From Liolophura sinensis (lineage: Eukaryota > Mollusca > Polyplacophora > Chitonida > Chitonidae), in assembly GCF_032854445.1 (NCBI RefSeq), contig NC_088295.1, positions 15,363,385 to 15,427,384 on the forward strand: a stretch of DNA of 64,000 bases. The letters are read 5' to 3'. Position numbers and translations under genes: made by a program. Shown piece by piece: positions 28,701 through 40,700 of the stretch; position 1 is the first letter of the stretch, and every line of letters starts with the position of its first letter. The notes beneath the pieces are model-generated. The model had not been told where the DNA came from and did no database searches. It worked only from the letters and a program-made list of their open reading frames with translations.

Positions 28701-31700
28701 GCGCCGAAAGAAGGCACAGAAACAGAAAAGTCAAAATACTCCTGTAGTTGTGTGGTAGAAAAAGTGGTTGTGAACATGAATGGAGTATGAAGTACTGGTA
28801 CTCATGCTTAAAGGTGACTTGCAAACATTGTTGATTTCCCCAAAGTTATCTGAGTGATAATTGGTGATAATTGTGTTGCATTTTTATGTTCTTTTGTTTT
28901 TGCATATGCAGTTTGTAGTTCATATATAACCTGAAATAATCTGTACAAATCCGGAAAGTATAAATTCACTCATTGCCTCAGCATGTTCCCTTTGTGTACT
29001 GGAAATCATAATGTCAAAGTGACCAAGATGTCACAAAAACTGGAAGTGACCAAGACCATCAACAAGGCACAAAATTTTTTTGTGCTTCCACAATTCTATA
29101 CAACAGCAGGAGAAGCCTGTGAACGTCAGCTTTTGGAAAAACTGAAAGCCTTGCACTTCATCTTTAAATATTAATCCGTACCAATGAACAAATCAAATGC
29201 AAACTCAAATTTTTAACTCCCATGTCAGCCTTAGTACTTATGACCAGATAAACTTGTACATGTATGTAAGAGATCCTGTACACAGTAATAATGAATGAAA
29301 AAAAAAATGAGTTGAGATAGTAATATTTTGGATATAGCCTAAGTTTAGAGGGAATATAAGCCCCTCCTGTCTGAATAACTCCAACTATCAACCAGCCAGT
29401 TATCACATTTATAGAATTATTATAATTATTTGCATAAACACAACATCATATAGTGCAAAATGAAAACACTTAGGCTTTCAACATTCATTTGAAGGTTAAG
29501 AATTTTCTTGTCTTTAAATTGCAAGAAAGAGCGAAATTGTCAAAGATTATAAACAGAAAAACGATAGTGTTAAGTCATACTTGGTGTCTATCAGCATATG
29601 GTGAGCATTCAAGATGTAACACAAAAAGTTCACGTGGTCACTAGATCAGCCATCGTGAAGTAAATTGGACTTAAATGTCTGACAGCAACAATTGGCTAGT
29701 GATTGTCAGTGCCATTCCACCACAATCCACAGCTTCTCCACCCACACATCAGCCCACACTACAAACAGACAGAGAATAGGCGAGGAATGCTAAACTGGAC
29801 ACCGATTGATCGTTCATTGATTGATAGCAGTCAGAAATTGCCAATTTTCCTCCATTTGTACACAAATTGGATCGGGTTGTCCGCCAACAATGTTGTGCAT
29901 GCATTCATCTCCTCAAAGTTAGCTAAACGTCAAAACCAAATAGGTTTGAACAATATTAAGTTTGTGCGGTGACTAGCTAAGGCAATAGGTAACTGATTGC
30001 TCTAGTACAAACTATTGACTTAAGCGTCGATGGCTGTAAGAGGCAGCTGGAGCCGGGCTGGATCAATAAACCTGTCAACTTGCCTATTTTGTATGCATTA
30101 CAGCCCTTCTTAATCTCAGCTCTAATACACTGTGTAATGCTTTTAAATTTGATCTCAAAATTATAGACTCTTTAGTTTTTCCGTCTTTGTCAAACAAGTT
30201 AATTTACAAGGACAGCCTGTCAAAGCGTTGAGAATAGGTTGATGTCAATTACCGCTTCTACACAAGGCTGAGCATTTACCAGGCCTATTGGCAGTCAGCT
30301 CCCCAAACCACTCGCTAGTTCCAGGTCGCCTGGGTTATACACCAAAATACAACACGCTTCTCAATTACATCATATTAAGATTTACTGGCGATTACTGAGT
30401 GACAAAACTACAACAACTGGGAATCAATTTACATCTTCTGAATTCATTTCTAGGTTTGAACTGAGCCTTGAAAAATCAATCAATAGGGACCCTGTCAGTA
30501 AATTATCATGGGTTGTATTTCTTTCCTTTCATATTTGTATTATTATCAGCATAGCAGGTCATAAATCTCACCTAAGTGTCATACTACATCTACCTTCATA
30601 CATCTACACCATGTATTATAGCCAACAAAGGGATGTTATAAACCTCGGGGCTTTCTGTTCCCACCCATACTCCAAACCTTTATTGGACCTAATATTTTGT
30701 GTATGGCCAAGTCACTCATTTTGGAAGATTCTGAAAATTCTACTGATCTCAGCAAAGGCGTTTTGAGGTTTGCTTCAGGGTGATATTCTACTGAAAAAAA
30801 AAAAAAAATCCGACACCAAAAGTAAAGACCTTCAATTGCCCCCAAAAATGCACTTTTTTGGATGGTATTTTAAGGCACAGTCATTTGTAGATATTTTTTT
30901 TTAAATTATTTGAAAATTTTTAGTATTACATGCATGAAAATGCAACAAAAGCAAGACTTTGGAATCTAACTTTTTTCATACATATATGTAAACATTCTTT
31001 GATCCTAAGAAATGCTCCTCACTGAAATTTACAGAGGTGATAAGTGAACAGTAAGTGGAACTATAGGGTCGGGAAATCTGAAAACAGTGTGGACTATTAT
31101 CAGGTTCAAAGAAAGCCACATGTGGGTTTGTTAGTATAGCAGTCTTCTCTGTGGCAGATTTAAAGCACACTTAAAGCTGACAGATGGAGAGAATCTCTGC
31201 TCCATCTTATATCACCGGTGTTTACCTATCTTACTCAACCAAGAGCTCTCTCCCAGCAGGGTTATCCAGGTGTAGAGATATATGACATCATTACGGGTAT
31301 CAGTTCCTCTGTGTGGAGAGACAATGCAGGCACCAACAGTCAGGGTAAGATGGTTCAGATCCACCCACCAGAAAACCAAATACTGCTTGTGCTAAATGTA
31401 ACATGGTGGGGTTAGTTTGAGGTTAACGTTCAGGAATTAGAAGAAGGGTACAAAGAAATAACAGAATTCTCACAAGACGCATGTACTATATGTGGCACAT
31501 CTTCATTTAATAGAAAGGTGTCCATATTATACCATAAAATGACATCTAACAATTTTCCTCACCCCTCTCTCTTGCTTGTAATTCTTCTAATTTTTAGGAC
31601 AGGTATTAGAAATGTTGAAAAACTCAAGAATACTTCACTTATATGATAGTGGCCAGCATTTATGACGGGTGGAAACCTGGCAGAGCCCAGGGGAAACCCA

Positions 31701-34700
31701 CGACCTTCCGCAGGTTGCTGGCAGACCTTCCCATGTATGACCGGAGAGGAAGCCAGCATGAGCTGGACTTGAACTCACAATGACCGCAATAGTTAGAGAA
31801 TCCTGGGTCATTAGGCTGCGCTAGCGCGCTAACCAACTTAAAGGAAAAGTAAATATATTTACTTATAGCTTGTTCACCAGATGAACTAACCATTTGAGAA
31901 AAGATAAACTGTGTATTCCTGTTATAACTACATGTATATTTTCTAAAAAGAGTAGACCAGATGTCCCAAAACTTAAACCAGGAAAAATTAGTTAGCAAAT
32001 TACAGCACACTGTTTTAAACTAAACTCAACTGAACCTCTAGTACTTTACATGTATCTGCACCTAGAACTGTGTAAATGTGCTTATCTGTAATAAGTGCAT
32101 ATCAATACTCTATATGTAAGAGAAAATGGGGAAGCAGTTTATTTCATAGGCCTAAATATATCTCATGTAACCACAATATTATTGAAAACATAGGCCAAAT
32201 TCAACACAATTCACTTCTGTATCCAAGAATTGTCTTACTTCATGGAGACCATAAATCAAAGCTAAATTCATAACAATGGTTATTATGTTGGATATAAGCC
32301 CTAAGTCTGAAAGCACATGGTGGGAAATCCAAGTGATTACCATACAGTGATCCATCTCTTGTGCAGATGACATGACCAAATGTTGACATAGCCTTCTTGT
32401 GGCCAGAGTGGACAATAAGTGGATGGTACTGCCCCCTGTTGAATACGGCAATAAAACATCAGGCCTGGTATTCTTGGGGTGTGGTGCTAACAGCCTGTAG
32501 TTCAGGGGTTGGGGAACCACTGTAAGCTTGGCTCATGCTCAATAGTTTACGAGCAAACCAGGATGACTCCAGATACATGATGATTAATTATCTCCCTTGA
32601 TGAAACAGATTAACTCTCAGCTACTTTTGCTTCTAGAATATTGATACAGATGATAAATGGAGGTGTATAATTCTCTAAATCCATCCCTTCGCAGATTCTG
32701 CCCTCTTCTGATCGCAACAAAGCCTTCCAACTAACCCCTGATCATTTTTGCTACGTGTCTTAAAGACTACACCAAATCAAAAAGTTGAGTAATGGTTTAG
32801 CATGAGTATCAAGTGCAGATCCAAGTGAGTCAGGCTATACATCTCAACACACACACAGGGCCAACACAAAATAATATTTATTTGATTCATTTATTTGATT
32901 GGTGTTTTATGCCGTACTGAAGAGTATTTCACATACCATGGCAGCCAGAATTAAGGTGGGAGGAAACAGTGCAGAGCCTGGCGGAAATCCACGACTATAG
33001 GTTGCTGTCAGACCTTCCCACACATGGCCAGAGAGGAAGCCAGTATGGGCTGGATTTGAACTCACAGCAAACCCATTGACGAGAGGGTCCTGGGTCATTA
33101 AACTGCGCTAGCGCACTAACCAACTAAGCCATGAAGGCACCCCACAAAATAATAAACCGCTGCTCTAACAATATGATAATCAAATGCATTTCCAGTCATG
33201 GAATTTCCAGAGAAATCTTTGATTATATGTCTACATGGTCACATATTTAAAACAACCCAAACTTAACACATTTCCATTAGGAGAACTTCCAGAAAAAGTT
33301 TTGATCACAGACTTATATAAGTATATTAAAAGCAATGAAAGTATCAAAATTTCAAGGATCTCTTAAAAAGATATTTGATTTCATGTCAGGTCTAATAATT
33401 ATATCAACAGATAATTTATACCAACATAATAAATCAATGGTTAATATGCTAGATGATTTTAGAAAAGCCTTTATACAGAAGAACTGGAGGGATAACTGTC
33501 TGGAATAGATCCTGTAAAACTGACTGGTATTAGAGGATATTTTCAGCATAATGAACTTCAACTAGTGTATGTAATTTTTGCAAAATGTTGAATAATTTGT
33601 ATGCTGATTTAGTTAATAACTTTGGGCTGAGCAATTTGAACTTTTTCAGACTGAATAGTTTTCCATTGTTTAAATAAAATTGATGCATGCCATTATCTTG
33701 ATTTCTGAAAAGATACAAAACAATGCCAGTCATAAATCAAAGAGACAATGTTCCCAAGAATGGGGCAATTGCTGGTTACATTTTATATATTTATGTTTTA
33801 TGGTTACCTCATTGTCTGACCCAATACAGCAATCATTATGAACATGTAGATCACAAAGTTCTAACCTGCTGTGGAAATTACGGTTTTTATCTGATCTGAC
33901 AATATTTATAACTGTGCTGCCTGAGGCTGTGTATAAAGGCAACCATCTGAGTGATTGCATTGTCTGGAGAGGTACCTGAATAAAACATGACCCCCTCTGC
34001 ATGTAGGAGGGTGCTCAGACTGGGCAGGGGCAGCTGGTCCTGTTTGCCTGCTGTTCCTTAAGCCACATATCTTTAACCCACATACAACAGCTACAACAAT
34101 GTTTCATAACAGGTCCTAATACTTCAAGCTCCCTTCACAGCTGGCAGTAACACCCTGAGAAATTCAGCAGTAACCAGGAAATGTCCATCTCTGTGGGACA
34201 GGGTCTGTCCTGCTGGCTGTCTCGCCTCCACACGCACCAGCCCTTTAAGACTAACCCAGCCATGAACTATCAGTCATCACCTGCAGAGTGTTGGTGTTCC
34301 CCCACCAATGTAGCATGGGTTTCTCTTTTATGACATGCAATCACAGATGTCAGTGTTCAAGGTGTTATCAAATAAATTAAAATTACACCCATTATAAATG
34401 AAGATGGCCATTACTGGATTAGACCATCTGTATTCTCCTGAAGTGCGAGAATGGGACATTGAGGAGACACAAACAAAGAGAGTGAACTCCTCATCAGGTG
34501 ATGTACCCTGGATTTCTCACCAGATTAAACCTATTAGTTCAGTCCACAAGCAACTGATTTAATTGTCTTTTAATTCACATCTGAAAGATGAGGCCAGCAC
34601 CTCAGAGTACACATCAGAAAAGAGGTAAAGGACAAAAACACCATTATTGCCATTTTAAAGTAATGGCTATTATATACAATTAATTACCACAATAAACAAT

Positions 34701-37700
34701 TAATGGTCATCACAAACAACATTGTCATATATACTGAATGACTGAAATATATGAAATGGTTACAATATTAAACAAGGGTTATAAGAAACCTGATAGCTCA
34801 CTGGTAATGGCTTCAGTTCAAATGCTGTCCCCCCCCCCAAAAAAAAAGCTTACTTCATAACGGTGAGCTAAAAGTGCAAATATCCCTAATTATTCAAAAT
34901 GAGTAAATCCCCAGATCCTGTTCATCATTCCCACCAAGTTTCATAAAGACGATGTGAAAACTCATTGGTTGGAAAGTTGGAATATCTGACACCAACTTAA
35001 AACCTTATCCTGGATAACAAAACTGAATAGTACTGGCTAAGATAAAATGGCTAAGTCCAAAACCTGATAATTTCAATAAAAATACAAATAAACCTAATTT
35101 TTAAAAATTATGTATTTTCATGAAGTCTTCAAAGCAGGCCCATTATTCCCACCAAGTTTCATCAAGATGGTATAAAAACCATGACAACAGCTGATCCAAA
35201 ACATAAAACCTAACATATAATACCTAATTATTTAAACCTTCCACTGGCCCACAATAGGTACAATGGCCAAGTCCAAAACCAGATAATTTAAAAAAAAATA
35301 TAAATATACCTAATTATTTAAAATCATTTATTTGACGAGGTCCTGAAAGCATAACCATTGTCTCCATCAAATTTCAGCAAAGATGGTGTAAAACTGTGAC
35401 ACCGGCTGACCCAAACAAAAAACCTTACCCTGGCCGACTAGAGCAGTCCAAAACCTGATAATTTCAATAAAAATGCAAATATCCCTGATTTATAATCAAA
35501 ATGAGCAAATGTCCAAATCATGTTCATCATTCCCACCAAGTTTCATAAAGGTGATGGGAAGAGTGTGAGACTAGCAGACCCAAACATAAAACCTTACTCA
35601 AATGACCCAAACGAAAAGGCTTACTCAGACACTGACACCAACACCGGCACCAACACCCCTACACTCACAATACCTGGCCTTACTTCGTAACGGCAAGCTA
35701 AAAATGGCATCGTAATCATATACACAATAAACACACTTTGAAATCAAACATCATTCCACACGGCTTCAAAACAACAAAGGTGTCATCTACTACAATTGTA
35801 ATGCCATCATTTGTAGGAAGACAAGGGTTTCTTTTCTTTATTACAAAAACTAACCTGTCAAAGAATCTTTAGACATAAAGACTAACAAAATATATGCATA
35901 CGATCATCAACTTTTGCAGAACAAAACACTTGTGTTGGTTATTCACAAAATATTGATTCACTTATCAAAGTTTATCTGTACATCATATTTTTTCTCTGGA
36001 AGACAATTTAATTATTTCATTTTTGCACTAAGAGAGATTAAGGAAGCTTTACTAGTTTAACATATGTGTGTTTAAATTCAAACAATGGGATGAGCTGTGA
36101 CTCTGTGAGCACTCACAGTGAACAAAGGGAATCATGTTCTGTACATCTGGAAGATAATGTGGGGGCTGTCATGAAGCTTGGCTTAATCACGTCTCCTATA
36201 TTAACGATAATGCAGTATAATTCATAACAAACTGGCTGTCGTAGCCCCAGGTGAAAAATCACCCTGATTACCAAGTTTCAATTACACAACATCAGGTCAG
36301 ACTGAGGAAAATCTGAGTAACACACACCGTCCACACACAAATCTTTTCAACATTAAAACATGCATGAAAATCCACCAGCATCAGGTCATTCCTCTGTCGC
36401 ATTGGACAAATCGCCAGAGGCTACAGCCAATGGGATCCTGGATAATCACAACCCAGTCCGCACAGAGTAACATGCAAACAAAGGCTCTGTCAACCAATTA
36501 AAGGGACACCCTTACTATGATATTTCTTCTTGAAACAAAGACAATGGCCAGAACCATGAATTATTGAAGACATTTTATTTCAAGCTACGTTAAAATAAGG
36601 GGGACTAAACTCCCTGGAGAGTTCTATCCACCAATCAGATGTCACTACACTCAACTCAACTTGGGCTACCCCTTTAGGCAATGGCAGATTGAAGAAATAT
36701 TGTCTGGAAATGAGATAAAAGGCTACTTTTATTGTTTTCACAGCGAATTTTCAAGGGGAAATCTTCAAACCGACATGCTTGATGGGTCTGTCAATTTAAT
36801 TAGAGCAGAGACTGGGAGGAGGTGTCATTTTAACTGATCTAGGAATCAAACCAGAAGTGAGGACATTTCCCTCTCACTCACCGTTACTTTCCCACACACA
36901 TTAACATTAAACAGCCAACTTTAAGTGTTTTATGTACAGGTTTACCCTGGAAAAATCTATGAATCATCAGGAAAGCAATGGTTAAGTCTAAACACCTATT
37001 TAGTCATTTTCTGCAGATGCTGTTGCCTGTTATTAAACTCTTGTTGTGTAATAGGTACTGTCATGTAGTTGAATATACATGCATATACACTGTCTACGTA
37101 AAGCTCAAGGGAGGTAACTTTCTACATGTAGGCTTACACCTATCTATTTGCAGAAATTCATTTAGTGTTACATGCACACACCAGCATTGGTGACATGTTT
37201 AGCTTGTTTCACATGGGGGACTACATAAAAAATTCTTAAAATCTAAATACTCTTAACTTTGAAAAATTCACACTGATTGGTTTACATGTATGGATTAAAG
37301 AAAAATCCAATGAAAAATTCATCATATCTTGTATAATAAATGATAGAGCAGCACTGTTGAGCAGCACATGAGGCGTGATAAGGGAGAGTTCTGCATCCCA
37401 CACGCCACTATCTCTCCAAATCTTTGCCAAGTGATTAGCCTAACATTCTACTAATGAGTCCTTTTTTTTAATTTCTGGCTGACAATGAAAATGGGAGCTT
37501 GAGCAAAGGGATAATAGAGTGGGTCTGAGATACTTTATCTTTAATTAGGCTTGTTTGGGTGTGATGGGCATGCTCCCGACATCCTCTTTCCTTTGTTCCG
37601 TTCAACCTCAACCCCTCTCAGGAGAGTGAAGCGCATCTTGACGCAGCGAGCAGGTGACAACATTACCCGCTGAGAAGCCGTCACCGTCCACTGAGGACAT

Positions 37701-40700
37701 TTGCTCGGTCATCTATGACGACAGAGCTGAGTTATGTCCAGTGACAGCGTCAACCTAGATGACAGTTTAGAGGGCGACTGAGAACAAAGGGCTGTTAAAC
37801 CAAGAGATTGTTCTACACCAGTGACTTCCACCAGTTTTATCAAAGCCATTACACAGAATCCCATTCAAACCCATCAATTTAGAATCCAGGACATGCAGTA
37901 GGACATATCTGTAGAGCCCTCTTTGACTTTCAGTGCTCAGCCAGGTCAACCTTCTCAGCCCATATTATCCATTTTACAGGATAAAAGAGTTGTCATGAAG
38001 TCAAAAGTTTGGCATTTAACCCATTTACAGACAAATCTACATCCTCCAGATAACATATGATAAATTCTATACCCACAGTTTAAAACAAATGTTAAAAGTG
38101 CAAGTGGTTTTTAAAATTTGACAAGTGTTCCCATATTCCAAATGAGTTATCTTGTCAACTGATCAGATGTTATCTACACACGTGTAATTAATCTTGAATG
38201 TCAAACACATTAGATAACTCCACCCTGAATAGGTTTACGCTCTGGTAAAATGCCACAAGGTCCCGTATCTACAAGGCTGATCAGTGAGTTCTGAACCACA
38301 CCGATCTTGGTGCATATAGTCTTGGCTAATAGGAGCAGGGGAGACAACCCAGTACAGTACTACCCGATCAATGTTTTCCACAATAGTCTGTGTGCTCATG
38401 CACAGTTGGCAAAGCTGAAACAGTCATAGTGGAACTTTCTCTCCGGTCAAAGTCTGTTAAATCATCAGTATCTTGCACAAAATTTGATAATTTTCTGAGA
38501 AATCATGTTAAGTTTTTGTGAAGGTTGTAAGAGGTTTTTGTCTCTTTCATGAAACTGTTTTGGTTGCCTTTTTTACAGACTGACTCACTGCCATCTCAAT
38601 TCAAACTCCTTTCCCTCCTGGTGTTCATATTTAATGCTTGGTGTGATGGCCTTGAATCAAAATGATGAAATGAATATTGGGAGGGGGATTGTAAACATGC
38701 ACATAATAATACTTAATGCATGTGAAAGCAAGGGAGTTTTTCACTTGAAAGCTGTGCGTATGAAGGAAAACTTCAAAACTTAAGCAACTGCAATTTAGAA
38801 TTTAAGTTAACTCATCGTTATACTAAAAACTAAAGACTGACAGCAAATGTGAAGGGATGATATATGAGGAATGATTCAGAGGCTGGGGAGTGCCATCGGT
38901 TTTCATCTTTAATCACAACACATTAATAATGTAGAGGATTCCTTTCCCAAAGAAGACAACAATGGTGACACACCGGTGAAGAAAACTGCCCAGCTCTGAC
39001 GTCTTATTGCAGCTGCAGCACGTGTGAATTTATGACAAATCATACACATGATGTTTAAGTATGTATTGGACACTATATGGGTTTGCTAATCATTGAGCTC
39101 CATGATGGGAAATTTCAGCTACAAGTCTTCACACAGACAAATTATTACAGACAAATAAGAAAGTGGTTAAATATGCAAAACAATAAGGCCCCTGGATGTA
39201 CTGTAAAAATGATAGAGATAAAATAGATGCCTTTTCTACTACATCAGTTTTAATGTTAATTGTAACATACTCAGCAGGCAGTTCGCTAGGTGAATATGCT
39301 CATGTTGCTATCAGGGGTTACCATTCTGGCTGTATCACACAATTATGTGGACTTGACACCACAGCAGTCAGTGATTTATCTGCGAGAAACAGTAGATATG
39401 CCCATAAAAATGCCAGTGAGTCATCAGCCAACAGTATTTTTGTAAGACTCATTAGGCCATGTCAGAGACACAGGTCTGTACACATGCCCTTAAAAAATGT
39501 TAATGAGTCATCAGCCAGTCGTATGTTTGTAACTGACTCATTTGGCAAAGTCACAGAGGCAAAGATCTTTATACATGCCTATAAAAATGTTAGTGAGTCA
39601 GCAGCCAACAGTATTTTTGTAAGACTCATTAGGCCAAGTCAGAGACACAGGCCTGTACACATGCCCTTAAAAAATGTTAATGAGTCATCAGCCAGTCGTA
39701 TGTTTGTAACTGACTCATTTGGCAAAGTCACAGAGGCAAAGATCTTTATACATGCCTATAAAAATATCAGTGAGTCAGCAGCCAACAGTGTGTTTGTAAC
39801 AGACTCATTAAGCCAAGCCACAGAGGCACTGGTCTTTAGATATGCCTAAAAATAGTGTGAGTGAGTCAGCAGCCAACAGTATGTTTGCAACCGGCTCATT
39901 AGGCAAAACAAACACGGATCTGCATATGGACATGCCTATATAAATCTCAGCGAGTCACATGCCTGTGATGTGCCACAGAGTGCATGAATTGCAAATGTTC
40001 TCTCTAAATTATCAGCATATGATACATTTCTCCCCACAGACATCTACACTACAGTCTAAGTAGAAATTCTGTGTAATTAATATGGACCTGTACATCAAAC
40101 CTACACATGAATTTCAGGGTAGGGTTGTCGACAGGTTAAGCTATAGATCTTACCTTGATTACACTGGGCACGTCTGCAATCCTTGAACTAGTTGATGCAA
40201 ACATGGATGATTTTTGCTGGTAGCGACTTTGAAAGGGTTTTTCTTTCACTTGGTATTCAGCAGGCCCTGGCTGCTCTGTCTGTTCTTTGTCGGTCAGTTT
40301 GATTGCCCGTACTGATGTTGTTCCAAACACTCCCCTTCTTGTACTCTCTATGTAAGCTTTCCTCATACTCTCTGACCCAAGACCTGTTATGTTATACGTC
40401 CCAGGACCTGTAACAATCACAAAATTAAATGTATTTTGGGGGGGATGTTTGTCTTAAGATTTTGTGCATGTCCAGCAAAACATTCCCGTGGTTTAGACTT
40501 TGATTTCAAATTTGATAGAAAAACTTCCAATTATATTTTTAAATTCCAATGTGTGATGCTATACCACTGATTATTATGATTGGGAGCATAATGGAATGGA
40601 GGAAATGACACACATCAAAACTTACAAAAAGATGTCTTAACCCCCCACCCCTACCCAAATAGGAGATCGGGAGATAATTCAATTCATTCAGCTGTAGGAC

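Larger units (their letters stand above)
26414..40153 (-). other. STPG2 intron 8 (largest, 13.7 kb)
   Basis: Contains two SINE copies, a diverged roughly 200-bp tandem array, an 88-bp minisatellite, one copy of a dispersed repeat at 30715-30885, and a CpG-rich patch at 37570-37770. The exons on either side splice in frame, so no coding exon need be missing. Confidence 0.8.

Noticed and set aside
32877..33142. tRNA-like A and B boxes suggesting a tRNA gene
   Set aside because: There is no acceptor-stem pairing or cloverleaf, and the body, tail and target-site duplication show it is a SINE.
39196..39849. 217-codon plus-strand open frame, the longest in the window
   Set aside because: Most of it is the 86-91-bp minisatellite. 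The frame persists because the dimer length is a multiple of three. The repeat is diverged outside that frame, and there is no domain or sign of codon bias.
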